From Siphonodentalium dalli (lineage: Eukaryota > Mollusca > Scaphopoda > Gadilida > Siphonodentaliidae), in the NCBI GenBank assembly GCA_032622095.1, contig CP136065.1, forward strand, positions 19,580,134 through 19,644,133: 64,000 bases of DNA, given 5' to 3'. The translations under genes were made by a program, and so were the position numbers. Positions 11,764 through 22,552 of this stretch are shown here, piece by piece (within the stretch, counting starts at the first letter, position 1; each line of letters starts with the position of its first letter). The notes under the pieces were generated by a model. That model ran no database searches, had not been told where the DNA came from, and saw only the letters and a list, made by a program, of their open reading frames with translations.

Positions 11764-12222
11764 AAGCCTGAGTTTAGTGTGCCTGTCATTTGCAGAATGA
11801 GGTCACCCAGACGGTGAATTTAGTGCGCTATCTCGCACAGCGGGATGTTAAATATAAACAAAGTTGGCACCATAACTGTGATGTAATATAAATCCAGCTC
11901 ATACAACAGAACGTAGAGTGAAAATGTGCCGCTATTCTGCATGGCCTCAGATTGAAGTTCCCAAATGGTGAATATTGTGATGTAAACCCATTGGGAACCT
12001 CGATTATGCAAAGTGTCGTCGACCAATTTGGGGATATAGAGAAACTAAATTAAAAAAGAGATATAATCTAAGTGAAGAAGTTTCTATAGAAATTTGATAA
12101 TAAAGAAACTTTCCAGAGAAATTGAGGCCTGAGCAGAATAGCGGGCTAACATCACTAAATTCACCCTCTGGGGACCTCATTCTTCAAATGACAGGCACAC
12201 TAAAGTGACTAAACTCAGGCCT
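11764..12222. mobile_element. foldback element, ~62-70-bp arms
   Basis: AGCCTGAGTTTAGTGTGCCT at 11764 and the following TGTCATTTG.AGAATGAGGTC are mirrored by GACCTCATTCTTCAAATGACA and AAACTCAGGCCT at 12173-12222. The right arm has a small insertion. The spacer of about 330 bp has no recognisable coding potential. Confidence 0.75.
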
Positions 12223-12551
12223 AATTCTGAATTGGTTCTGAGATTTGGTTCCAAATGAAGAATCATTTTGGTGTAAACAATATTTTTTTTCAAAAATCAA
12301 ACATTTTACACAAACACAATACACATGTAGATAAATAGTGATTTAGAAAGAGGATTGGACAACAAGCAAAATGCTTTTTTAAACTCCTCTCCTCGTGGAA
12401 TAAATGTTACCTCATGTGACGGAAATATTACTTGAGGTAAAGCAGACGGGATATATAATTTTTGTTTGATTGGAATGTTATCACATATTTAGAATTGAGA
12501 TATGGGTATAACGTGGTAATACGGGATGTAATGGAGAGGGTGAGAGAAAAC

Positions 12552-12612
12552 TAGAGAGAGAGAGAGAGTGAGTGAGTGGGAGAGAGGGAGAGAGGGAGAG
12601 AGGGAGAGAGGG
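12552..12612. repeat. GA-rich microsatellite
   Basis: (GA)n, (GAGT)n and (GGGAGA)n runs with no interruption of purines over most of the stretch. Confidence 0.95.
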
Positions 12613-12688
12613 GTTTGACACAACATACATAAGTTACAAAGCAACACAACAACATCCGTTCAGTGAGGAAATCACTTGCACGTATTAA

Positions 12689-13080
12689 CCCTTTACCCAA
12701 CAGAAGGGCCCTGTGCCAATGCATTCTCTTATATATGCGAGTCGACCATAGGTCGCCTCGCATATATAAGAGAATGCATTGGCTTAACACATTAAAAATT
12801 ATAAAATTGTTAAAGAATGTAAGAAAAAATGGTAAAAAGTGTTAAAAAAATATTTTTTTTAGGCCAATGCATTCTCTTATATATGCGAGGCGACCTATGG
12901 TCGACTGGCATATATAAGAGAATGCATTGGCACATGGCATAACTGTAACTATCACAATGTGGTCAAGGAGCCGGTTCCAATGATATCCATATTTGTATGG
13001 TTCTATTGAGACAGACCGAAGATATTTTAGGCTGTTGACGCTTTATTTGGCCGGTTTTGGCCGGTTTGTTGGGTAAAGGG
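12689..13080 (+). mobile_element. piggyBac-like MITE, copy A (392 bp)
   Basis: Ends are CCCTTTACCCAACA and TGTTGGGTAAAGGG, with TTAA on each side (12685-12688, 13081-13084). TTAA target sites and CCC/GGG ends are the hallmark of the piggyBac superfamily. Inside are two 67-bp near-perfect palindromes (12716-12782 and 12864-12930) in opposite order, separated by an AT-rich spacer, then a unique tail with GGAGCCGGTTCCAATGA. There is no transposase, so it is non-autonomous. Copies C (20226) and D (54471) have exactly the same length. Confidence 0.9.
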
Positions 13081-13139
13081 TTAAGAATCATTTTATATAA
13101 GTTGGTTTTCCGCCAAGAACCAAATTTAGTGCCAAGAAC

Positions 13140-13225
13140 CCATGGTTCTGAGTTAATTCGTGACGTCACAGAGTCCCATGGTTCTGAGTTAATTCGTGAC
13201 GTCACAGAGTCCCATGGTTCTGAGT
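13140..13225 (+). repeat. 36-bp tandem repeat containing TGACGTCA
   Basis: CCATGGTTCTGAGTTAATTC plus GTGACGTCACAGAGTC occurs a little over twice. Its core TTAATTCGTGACGTCACAGA matches the 3' region of the LINE copies at 15.6 and 59.5 kb, so it is probably derived from them. TGACGTCA is the CRE palindrome. Confidence 0.75.
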
Positions 13226-13597
13226 ATTTCATTGGTCTGTTGATACTTCTCTGTTTGGTTCTTCACCTAGCACCACAAGTTAGTGTCCACAACATATTCA
13301 TTGTGAGAGAAAAATTCATCGGAGAACCAAATATCAACATAGAACAAAACACTTTGGTTCCAGTCTTCTTTGGTTCCATCTGAATCTGGGGGTAACTCTG
13401 ATGCTCATACCACAAATAGGAGAAAAAACGTACGAAACATTTACTTTATAAATATAATTCGACATTTCTTTCAGACATCAGAACGTCTTCATTGTCTATC
13501 CAGTGAACCAAGATCGTGTGATGTCAATTTTAAGAGTATAAACGAACTAATAGAACATTCTGAAACAACGACACATCAAACGTGCTTATATAATTAA

Positions 13598-13944
13598 CCC
13601 TTTACCCAACAGAATGGCCCTGTGCCAATGCATTCTCTTATATATGCGAGTCGACCATAGGTCGCCTCGCATATATAAGAGAATGCATTGGCTTAACACA
13701 TTACAAATTATATAGATTTTTTTTAGGCCAATGCATTCTCTTATATATGCGAGGCGACCTATGGTCGACTCGCATATATAAGAGAATGCATTGGCACAGG
13801 GCATAACTGTAACTATCACAATGTGGTCAAGGAGCCGGTTCCAATGATATCCATATTTGTATGGTTCTATTGAGACAGACCCAAGATATTTTAGGCTGTT
13901 GAAGCTTTATTTGGCCGGTTTTGGCCGGTTTGTTGGGTAAAGGG
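13598..13944 (+). mobile_element. piggyBac-like MITE, copy B (347 bp, internal deletion)
   Basis: Same TTAA-flanked ends as copy A (TTAA at 13594-13597 and 13945-13948) and the same orientation. The spacer between the two 67-bp hairpins (13625-13691 and 13728-13794) is about 45 bp shorter. It lies only 0.5 kb from copy A. Confidence 0.9.
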
Positions 13945-13948
13945 TTAA

Positions 13949-14730
13949 GAATATTATCACGGCATATAATTGTTTCCATGAAGAACCATATACAGGGAAC
14001 ACAAAAGAACTATTTGGTAATTCAAAGTTCGTTCCATGTTCTGGTTCTGTCCTGAAACAAATTTAGTGTTCAGATCCCAATGGTCCAAATACGGCACACA
14101 ATTTCAGAACCATTGGATCTGATATCTGGTTCCGAAAGACGAACTATTTACGAAAACTTTCAGTCCCCGTTCTCTCCCAAATGAAAAGATATTCAGGTCA
14201 AGTGAATCGTGGAAAATCGATGACTCGCCGAATAAATCATATAAGTCATTGTATATCGATGTATATATCGCACACGAAGAGTTGTCGACATATATGTTGA
14301 ATCCACAATGAAAGATACACACTGATAGAAATTTAGTTGAAATACAATAATAAAACGCAAAATTAGTAAATCACAAATGGATGCAGATATTACACAATTT
14401 GTATTCTGTAATACAGGGCCCAGGTCGTATGTCTGGCTCTCGATCAACAGATTCGTAACTTTCATCAATAACATGTTTTAATCGTGACAGGCCCGGGTGA
14501 TTTGCTATCCAAGCATTCATGAACCCGACCTTAGCCAACCGAGATGACATTATACAAATCCAAGTTTCATTGTACGCCGATTGCGCCTCCGGAAAAACGT
14601 GGGAAAGTTTGAAATATGTTATTAAAATATGCACATCGTATGGAATGCTTGTAGATATGTCATTTGGTGTCACTGCAGGTCAATTGTTTCAAATTCCGAA
14701 TGTAAGCCATTCTATAAAGTTATTATACAA
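13949..14730. other. no gene recognised
   Basis: Overlapping frames on both strands (for example 14104-14322 and 14371-14673 on the minus strand) show no motif I can name. The sequence GAACCATTGG and related TTCTGGTTC-like words recur, which hints at an old repeat. Confidence 0.4.
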
Positions 14731-14734
14731 AGGT

Positions 14735-14842
14735 GTGTACAGTATGTGTTTTTCTTGTACGAATCCGGGTTGTGGTGAAACATCCAATATGACTTTTCAC
14801 CACAAACTGGACGAGTACAAGAAAAAACAAATACTGTACACA
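14735..14842. repeat. 108-bp hairpin
   Basis: TGTACAGTATGTGTTTTTCT plus TGTAC at the left is mirrored by GTACAAGAAAAAACAAATACT plus GTACA at the right. An inner match GTGGTGAAA / TTTTCACCAC is also present. It sits at the upstream edge of a LINE 3' end. Confidence 0.8.
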
Positions 14843-15143
14843 ACAGTGTATAATTACATTTTTATTATCCATCTGTATGTTTATCTAAATTTTGGGAATA
14901 AAACTTTTGTGGTTATTTTTGGTATTTGTAGGCAGTGTTGCGCGCGCATCACAATTTCACCGATTCATTTCGCAATGGAGTTGATTCGTGACGTCACGGA
15001 GTGCCGATTAAAAAAGCAATATTGAACACTCGGGAGTCCCATATGACTTTCGGGAGTCCAATATGACTTTTTCCCGGATTATCGCGTGACGTCTTTTGCC
15101 CAATCAGGAATAGAGTTAGTTAAGGGATGGATAATAATATAAA
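14843..15143 (+). mobile_element. LINE family A 3' end, copy 1
   Basis: The sequence from CATTTTTATTATCCATCTG to GGGATGGATAATAATAT matches the minus-strand LINE 3' region at 59328-59860. It contains GTGACGTCACGGAGT, repeated GGGAGTCCAATATGACTTT units, and ends in GTTAGTTAAGGGATGG plus (ATA)n, a typical microsatellite-like LINE tail. Only the end of the coding region and the 3' UTR remain. An insertion of GCAGTGTTGCGCGCGCATCAC distinguishes this copy and copy 2 from the 59-kb one. Confidence 0.75.
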
Positions 15144-15309
15144 GTTATTATATGACAGAGCCTTTGTGGCTACATCAATGCACAATGGACTTGTATAAAG
15201 TACATGCTATCACATGTACTCACATGTGAAGTTCCCCTTCACCAATTTCTCAAAACAGGGATGTCTATGTGTGGAGGGGAAGTTGTAGGTGCAAATTACA
15301 GTCTCAATT

Positions 15310-15490
15310 TTAAAGGCTCACTTAATTTTCGAATGCCCAAATATCATTATACACAACATATTCCATATTATATACCGGTACCAATTGGAAGAGGAACCAA
15401 AAATATACATATTCTGCCAGCATACGGATCAGCTGTGGCCTAGGAGTGTCCACCAAGTGATAGAGATTCTCAGATTAATTCCAAGCTCTT
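15310..15490 (+). mobile_element. partial TTAAAGG-end MITE (left half)
   Basis: TTAAAGGCTCACTTAATTTTCGA at 15310 and the following CATTATACACAACATAT, ACAGCTGTGGCC and GTGATAGAGATTCTCAGATT blocks match the intact element at 60932-61404. The right half is replaced by LINE sequence starting near 15490. Confidence 0.8.
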
Positions 15491-15809
15491 AATTCTCTAT
15501 AAAAGCGTGTAATTGATCAACCGAAAGCATGATTTGGAACCGTAAACACGGAAGTGAGAAAAAAAAACTCAATACGGAAGTGAAACATCTGCTAAATTCA
15601 TCAGTGTTGCGCGCGCATCACAATTTCACCGATTCATTTCGCAATAGAGTTAATTCGTGACGTCACAGAGTCCCGATACAAAGTCATATTGCACACTTGG
15701 GAGTCCATTATGACATTCGGGAGTCTAATATTACTCTTTCCCGGATTATCACGTGGCGGCTTTTGTCCAATCAGAAATAGTGTTAGTTAAGGGATGGATA
15801 ATAATATAT
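15490..15809 (+). mobile_element. LINE family A 3' end, copy 2
   Basis: Begins TTAATTCTCTATAAAAGC as in the 59-kb copy and continues through GTGAAACATCTGCTAAATTC, GTGACGTCACAGAGTCCCGA and GTTAGTTAAGGGATGGATAA to a (TAA)n tail. Truncation at the 5' side and a tail at the 3' side are what target-primed reverse transcription leaves. Confidence 0.8.
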
Positions 15810-16172
15810 CCGCAGCTATATACGAAAAATATGAAAAATAATTTATTCACGCGCATGTATTTATCGAATCTGTAAAATATTGCTCGATATGGCAAACGGT
15901 CCGGGTCTATGAGTCACCTCACGTGCAGGTATATCGTGGCAGTGTGATATTGATCCTGATATGCAGTGTGTTGCGTGCTTCTAATTAAGCCTGATCGTTA
16001 ATTAATATGTATGGTGAGTTGTTTGTGTACCGCGGTGTATTGTAAGGTATCTCCGCGTCGCACGCGACCCATTTATAGTAGAGTAAACACCTGTTTTAAC
16101 AAAGGCTTTCAATGTTCAATGTTCCTATATCACTCCCCATAGTGGAGGCATTACAGATATCACCAGCCTCGG
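15810..16172. other. no feature recognised
   Basis: No repeat match within the window and no protein-like frame. Confidence 0.4.
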
Positions 16173-16342
16173 TCATTCGACACTATATTTACACACATGC
16201 ATACCGCATTCGACACTATATTTACACACATGCATACCGCACTCGACACTATATTTACACACATGCATACTGCATTCGACACTATATTTACACACATGCA
16301 TACCGCATTCGACACTATATTTACACATATGCATACCGCATT
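16173..16342. repeat. 33-bp minisatellite, 5 copies
   Basis: Unit CATTCGACACTATATTTACA plus CACATGCATACCG, nearly identical copies. Being a multiple of three, it keeps frames open by chance. Confidence 0.95.
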
Positions 16343-16393
16343 CGCATATCGTTCAAAATGGGCGCTAAATGCCCTTAATGTACAAGTTGATTG

Positions 16394-16610
16394 TTAAAGG
16401 CCCACTTAATTTTCGAGTCGCCTTTGGATCCCAGAATGCAACAGAATTCAATCTTTTTCAATGGAAGGGTCAGAACTCTATCTTTAATATATAGAGTTAT
16501 TCCCCCTGCACCAGCTGCCTGCATTGAAAATAATACTGCTTTTTACTGCAATCTAGATGACAAACCGATTTGGAAACTCAACAAAAACAACATGTCCTCA
16601 TTTTATTACA
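16394..16610 (+). mobile_element. partial TTAAAGG-end MITE, subfamily with GAGTTATTCCCC
   Basis: Starts TTAAAGGCCCACTTAATTTT and carries a palindrome around TCTTTAATATATAGAGTTATT plus the block TGCAATCTAGATGACA. The same interior occurs inverted at 47060-47380. The right terminal repeat is absent. Confidence 0.75.
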
Positions 16611-16649
16611 CCGGATAAGTTGATACTACAATGTTTTGGAGCTTTCTCT

Positions 16650-16752
16650 TTCAGGATTTAGTCAGAAATATGGCTTTTTGCCATTCATCGGAAAGCTCTC
16701 AGACCCATAATTCTGCTGTGGTTAAGGAGTTGATTATTTAGGGCATTACTGC
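16650..16752 (+). mobile_element. half copy of the 52.3-kb foldback element
   Basis: TTTCAGGATTTAGTCAGAAAT, TTGCCATTCATCGGAAAGCT and CCATAATTCTGCTGTGGTTA match the loop and right arm of the foldback at 52268-52432. The left arm is missing. Confidence 0.8.
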
Positions 16753-16833
16753 AGATCATTTCATAAACTTGAATTTCTTCCTGGAGTTTAATGTTGTGTG
16801 CAGTGCCTGTTTGACGTTCAATCATTCTGGATG

Positions 16834-17195
16834 ATCAGCAAAGTTTATAGTTACATATACTCCTACTATGTCATGGGTCAGCAAAGTTTATAGTTACATA
16901 TACTCCTACTATGTTATGGGTCAGCAAAATTTATAGTTACATATACTCCTACTATGGCATGGGTCAGCAAAGTTTATAGTTACATATACTCCTACTATGG
17001 CATGGGTCAGCAAAGTTTATAGTTACATATACTCCTACTATGGCATGGTTCAGCAAAGTTTATAGTTACATATACTCCTACTATGTCATGGTTCAGCAAA
17101 GTTTATAGTTACATATACTCCTACTATGGCATGGGTCAGCAAAGTTTATAGTGTCAGTATACTCCTACTATGGCATGGTTCAGCAAAGTTTATAG
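16834..17195. repeat. 43-bp minisatellite, about 8 copies
   Basis: Unit GGTCAGCAAAGTTTATAGTT plus ACATATACTCCTACTATGGCATG. Variants are GTCATG/GGCATG and GGGTCAG/GGTTCAG; the seventh copy reads GTGTCAGTATA. Confidence 0.95.
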
Positions 17196-17318
17196 GATGA
17201 TTTGGAATTGTTGTGAACAATGCAGGTGAAATTAGTATGTGCCAATCGTATAATTCGGTTTGGAATATAGTGGAATATATACTTTAACTACACTACATTC
17301 CAAAGCATACCAGTACTA

Positions 17319-17700
17319 ATGTATCGCTCAGTCTCCTGTGACTTATGCCTCTCGAGCACGATATCAGCTCCAAGAAGCTCAAATGGCGATATACTGCACC
17401 TACCAGAAGGCCATCAAGTACCACTCAAACTTTTCCAATACAAACTCTTTCGATTCAGACTTTTTGAACGACCATCAACTGGATTAGTGAGTGACATTGT
17501 CCGTATACTTGACATATATGGTCTTAGTGACCATCTGGAGACGTTTCTGAACACAGGCATATTTCCTTGCAAGCAAACATGAAAAAGGCTTGTGAAATCA
17601 GCGGTGGAACATGTGTACGCATCAGAATGGATTAGCGATGTTTATAGCAACGAATCACTGGCTTTAGCTTGTAGTCTGGCTGTCGGGCTGAATATATAAG
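17319..17700 (+). mobile_element. LINE family B fragment, region C-terminal to the reverse transcriptase
   Basis: The frame from 17319 reads a stretch typical of the segment downstream of the reverse transcriptase in non-LTR retrotransposons: DIVRILDIYGLSDHLETFL, then GIFPCK, then KRLVKSAVEH after an in-frame TGA at 17580 that replaces an expected tryptophan codon (TGG to TGA). It is therefore a dead copy. The fragment stops at the inverted-repeat element beginning near 17706 and appears to resume at 19830. The family placement is by motif memory; the clade is not assigned. Confidence 0.65.
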
Positions 17701-17705
17701 GTCTA

Positions 17706-19824
17706 CCAGGAAAAAAATCTTAACAAGCTAAATTTGGTATCGTTGGAAAGAGGAGATCGTCATGTATAACATATCCAAAATCCGCTAAAATCCGCTTTGG
17801 GGAAAATGTTCTACAGCGCCCTGAATAGGGGTGGGTTCTAACGTAAATTATTAAGGTAAGTATACGATATGTTATGGCATAGGGATTACGTAGTTGTACA
17901 ACTATGTGTGAAATTGGAGCAACGGAGCGAATAGAGTGACACGGACAGAAAATAATACAATCGCGGCCATAAAATGGCTGTCAAAATGGCCGCAACTCCA
18001 AAATATACCACGACGAAAGCAACATATTGGATAACCACATAGGAGTGGACATACGTAATAGTAATGTACATTCATGTTGTTTAGTATCTTTAAACGTACA
18101 CAGATCATTAAAATATCCATCTGCATGATGTATTGGTCATTTCAACGCAAGTCAAACCCAATGGTTAAATTTCTGTTTTTTAGCTTATCCAACATCCAAC
18201 TGTCCGGACAAAATATAATAATTTTGGTCATGCAACACACAAAGTAATGTTTCGCCATGCAGTGTATGGTAGTTTCATTGGACATTGTGATTAATTATTG
18301 AATGTAACACATACACCGAAGTGCACACCCTTGTGGTATAAAGACTAGTTAGATTTATGGAATTTGCTGCACTCTCCGTGATAATATGCCATACACATAT
18401 GTCCCAATGCTTATCACACTGCAAAGAAACATCAATATCTTCAATAGATTAGCGCCACATCTCACGAGATCAAAGAGATGGTACATCTTACAGATTATTT
18501 AAGACTAATTTTCACGCGGCAACCAAACCGGTTTATTATTGGAACATTTTGTTCAAATTACTTCAGTCCCCACTTTACAACTGGGATATACTACCACACA
18601 ATGCACAATATTAATTTTCAGTATCGTTTTGTCTTAAAATATCTTACCAGTACCACCCACGTAATTGTGCTAAATAGCAAGGGTTCATCGTTTAAAGCTG
18701 TTATTTAAGCGTTGAACATTCGCTAAATGTTGCTTTTTGTGGTTTTGTGTACAGCAACTATATGTAACTTTAGGGATAAGGGGCAAACGCGGTGATGCGG
18801 TTGCAGAAATCGTAGTAATTTTCGCATATATGTGGCTTCGGTGAATATAACGAAATATAATTTCCAGATATCAACACAGTCTCAACCACAGAATATGTAA
18901 ACTATATTGGTCAAGTTTAGAATTTATTGAAGATGGCTTTGTACTCCTCTGTGTTTTTGATAAATTGTGTTCATAATATACCACCATGCATTCTTGTGAT
19001 AAAAGCGAAATATTCGTGTTTTATCACCTGATTGGAGGCAACTATGATTACTATTTTGAGATAGAGACAATGGAATCTTCACATTTTACCCAAACATGTA
19101 TGCATATATCTTATATTGTTCCATAGCAGTGCATTTTGAAAGGGTTAATTTTGTAGATATCAAAATAAATGATAATCGGTCACATACACGAGACTACTCT
19201 GACGACATATATTTCTGCTTCTAGAAAACATCACAGAATCAATACATCCATATCAAATCGCATTTAACTGTTTAATTACACATATAATCACACGATTCAA
19301 CATAAAAAGTACATATAAAACTGCGTTATTGTTCCATTTATGTGTGTCCAAAAGTCCAGATTTAACCGTTGCATGAGACCCTGCTTTCGATTGCTCTCTC
19401 GTGATATTCATTAGGGAGAATTCTTACGTCTCTGATCAAACGTTTCTCTTATACTCTGCAATGAATATCCTCAAATAATTCGAACGTTTGTTCTATCTTA
19501 TAGGACTAGCAATTACATGTTTCACAAAGTGTAAATTTCATTCACTTTTCTCCATTTTGGCGTCCGTTTTGGGAAAGACATTCTACAAATATGGTTTACG
19601 GCTAAACATTGTTTGTCAATATTTAAATTTATTGCGAATTTGGCATTAATTGTTGCATCTACCGCAGAAATTCAACAATTTCAGATATTAACAATCATAT
19701 TGGGCGCCATCTTGAATAGAGAATTTTCCCCAAAGCGGATTTTAGCGGATTTTGGATATGTTATTCCTCAGATTCTGCTCGACAAAATTACACTAAAAAC
19801 AGCTTGTTAATAATTTTTTCTAGG
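17706..19824. mobile_element. 2.1-kb inverted-repeat element inserted in a LINE
   Basis: The left end has CCAGGAAAAAAATCTTAACA, the right end TAATTTTTTCTAGG. A 40-bp perfect inverted match lies further in: AACATATCCAAAATCCGCTA onward (17769-17808) against 19724-19763. Overall the arms span about 125 bp and are imperfect near the tips. The interior (for example 17886-18126 minus, 18478-18708 plus) has no recognised transposase, so this is probably non-autonomous. Both flanks look like parts of the same LINE, which suggests insertion into it. Target duplication not resolved. Confidence 0.7.
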
Positions 19825-19829
19825 TCCAA

Positions 19830-20165
19830 TGCTTAAACGACCAGACTATTGGGGGAGTGGGAGATTCACAGCAGTCCTCTCTCATGCTGGACAATATGGC
19901 ATCTGCTGAAAGCAAGGCCAGAATATTCGGCATGACTTAAAAACCTTGCTCTTCTATTAAACAAGACAACATACCCAAATGGACTGGTATGTTGTGCATG
20001 TGGGAAAGTGTGTGAAAATGAACTCGTTCACGCCCTGACTAAATGTAACTCCTTGTCAATATACAATCTGCGAAACGTGAATTGGGAACGAATTATTGAT
20101 GCATATGGCGTTGATACATATTTCTTCCTTGACCAACGGAACGACAGCGCTATGCAATAATTTTT
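19830..20165 (+). mobile_element. LINE family B fragment, C-terminal end
   Basis: The plus strand reads, with stops, a segment equivalent to the C-terminal part of the LINE at 53.8 kb: LLNKTTYPN (one codon broken), then CCACGKVCENELVHAL, a cysteine pair with a following histidine, then NWERIIDAYGVDTYFFLD. The minus-strand LINE at 53.8-54.4 kb has LLNKTSYVN, HACGRLYDNEIHHAL and ITRYGIEAFFIID at the same places. It ends next to a TTAA MITE at 20226. Confidence 0.7.
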
Positions 20166-20225
20166 ACCAGGTGGAAACAATGTTATTATCACAACCGCTG
20201 TAGAGTCCAACAGAACCAACCTTAA

Positions 20226-20617
20226 CCCTTTACCCAACAAACCGGCCAAAAACGCCCAAATAAAGCTGCAACAGCCTAAATTATCTTGGGTCTGTCTCAA
20301 TAAAACCATACAAATATGGATATCATTGGAACCGGCTCATTGACCACATTGTGATGGTTACAGTTATGCCCTGTGCCAATGCATTCTCTTATATATGCGA
20401 GTCGACCATAGGTCGCCTCGCATATATCAGAGAATGCATTGGCCTAAAACAAATCTTTTTTAAACACTTTTTACCATTTTTTCTTACATTCTTTAACAAT
20501 TTTATAATTTTTAATGTGTTAAGCCAATGCATTCTCTTATATATGCGAGGCGACCTATGGTCGACTCGCATATATAAGAGAGTGCATTGGCAAAGGGCCG
20601 TTCTTTTGGGTAAAGGG
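20226..20617 (-). mobile_element. piggyBac-like MITE, copy C (392 bp)
   Basis: Same element as copy A but inverted. TTAA flanks are at 20222-20225 and 20618-20621. Hairpins are at 20376-20442 and 20524-20590. Length equals copies A and D exactly, and sequence divergence is low, so the three copies are probably young. Confidence 0.9.
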
Positions 20618-20621
20618 TTAA

Positions 20622-21120
20622 TCATAGACATTGCCACTTTCCTCTCCATCAGTTGCACTCTTATAAGAGGCGAAAGCGTTACATGTAGAAAGGTATGAGC
20701 AAGGAATGCAGGCCCCCAGACATCTATCCAAATGGACATACAATACATGTGGACTACTCTGTGAATAATTGTGAATATAAAACTTTGATTCATGTATATT
20801 ACTATATAATGTATACTCTCCGCATATGGAGGCAATAAATAATTAAAAGTTTGTATACCAACAAGGCCCACTCTTGGAAACTGCACGCTTTCGAATCCCA
20901 CTTGGTGTCGTTTGAGCAGCGATGTTCGCCTTCGGCAAACGCCATCGTTCAGTCGATGTTAAATGCCACTCATCGGTAATTACATCGGATATATACTGGT
21001 GGCATTCATCTCCAAGTATTGAAACTCGATAACCAATTATACACACATCGAGTTCTTAGCGAAATCACAAGTATACACGCAGGGACGTGGCGACATGGAT
21101 TTGAGGTTGGCCGTGATGGG
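20622..21120. other. no gene recognised
   Basis: A minus-strand frame (20843-21046) contains no known motif. The sequence is less AT-rich than its neighbours but I cannot name it. Confidence 0.4.
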
Positions 21121-21129
21121 CGATCATTT

Positions 21130-21585
21130 ATGACCCGCCATATCAAATCCAGCCGAAAGTCGGGATTTTTTTTACCCTGTGCCAATGCATTCTCTTATAT
21201 ATATGCGAGTCGACCATAGGTCGCCTCGCATATATAAGAGAATGCATTGGCCTAACAATTTTTTACAATTTTAATAATGTTTTCTTGTATTCTTTAACAA
21301 TTTTATAATTTCACCCATACAGAGCCCCAGACAAACATGAGCAGACGACATTCTTCTATATGCTTCTATATATGTGTGGGGCCCGCTGCAGGGTAATGGG
21401 TGTTCCTTATTTTATGTCCCAAAAATTGTAAGAAACATTTATTTTTAAAAAATGATAAAAAATTGTTAGGCCAATGCATTCTCTTATATATGCGAGGCGA
21501 CCTATGGTCGACTCGCATATATAAGAGAATGCATTGGCACAGGGTAAAAAAAATCCCGACTTACGACTGGATTTGATATGACGGG
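21130..21585 (+). mobile_element. TGACCCGCC-end MITE carrying the same 67-bp hairpins, copy 1
   Basis: Ends TGACCCGCCATATCAAATCC and GGATTTGATATGACGGG, both followed inward by the motif GTCGGGATTTTTTTTACC or its inverse. The direct repeat CGATCATTT flanks it (21121-21129 and 21586-21594). Inside, near each end, is a hairpin module almost identical to those of the TTAA MITEs (21182-21250 and 21471-21537), then a unique centre with CAGAGCCCCAGACAAACATG. No coding capacity. Confidence 0.85.
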
Positions 21586-21594
21586 CGATCATTT

Positions 21595-22400
21595 GGTAAT
21601 CTAGTCGAGGCAAGTCACCATGTTAGACAATCCCCTGTTGTCCATCCTCATGTGGATAAACTATGGGTTTGGATTCTGATTTTTTTTTATAAATTTAATT
21701 GGCGAGCGTTAAGTGATTTTGTGAGAAAAGCGCCAAAATCTCAGAAAGTCACGCAACGCTCGACAGTTAAACTTATAAAAGCACTCTTTAAAAACATTTC
21801 TTTAAATATCTCCGTTTAGTCCATTATTTAGTCAATATTAATCCTCTATTAACCCTAAGATCAATCTTAAAAACACTCCTTCTTTGTTAATATTAAAACC
21901 CGATTAATCCTGTGATCCTTGATTTAATATAGTGATCCTACATGTGTGTCCCTTGTGGTGGGATTAGATATTAAACAATACTTGCAATACGACCTTGACT
22001 AAACCCACATGCAAGGCTCGTCCTGATTGGTCAGTATTATGTATGGAGATACGACCGTCGTTTTGTGGTAAAATTCTAGATATTCTGAATTGTACCACAA
22101 AAAAGTGGTACAATCAGTGAAATGCTGCCAACGCATCAAACTTTCAGAAGTCAAGCCACATGGGCATTGGTTATTATTGTCATGCTATAGACTGAAGAAA
22201 GAGACATATAATGACTAACTAATGTACTATACTGAATTTTATTTAAGGGGATCGCCGTTCAATAGTGACGTCATGTTTGACGTTACAGTTCTAAGAGAAG
22301 AATTGTTTGGTGGAAAATCATACCACGCATAGCTAGAAACTGTGCTATTATATAGCAGGTTGAACGTATGTCACTACAATTTCGACCAAAATATACAGTC
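21595..22400. other. no gene recognised
   Basis: TTTAAATATCTCCGTTTAGT near 21800 resembles TTCAAATATCTCCGTTATTT near 63680, so part is probably a dispersed repeat. Near 22266 there is a TGACGTCA palindrome. Nothing else is supportable. Confidence 0.4.
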
Positions 22401-22404
22401 GAAT

Positions 22405-22552
22405 TATAAAAGAAATAAATACACTGCGCATCGGCGTGTATAGAATTTGACCGCATACACTGATTGTAGGACTCCACTTCACGTCGTTCTACAATTAGTT
22501 TCTTTGTGGTCAAATTATACTATACACACCGATGCGCAATGTATTTTTTCTT
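22405..22552. mobile_element. foldback element, ~48-bp arms
   Basis: AAGAAATAAATACACTGCGC and ATCGGCGTGTATAGAATTTGA are mirrored by TCAAATTATACTATACACAC and CGATGCGCAATGTATTTTTT at 22510-22550. The loop is about 50 bp. Confidence 0.8.

Noticed and set aside
14519-15025. 168-codon frame
   Set aside because: Crosses a hairpin and LINE 3' untranslated sequence; the peptide has no domain.
16173-16342. Short protein frame with repeated HYIYTHAYR-type peptides
   Set aside because: Produced by a 33-bp tandem repeat.
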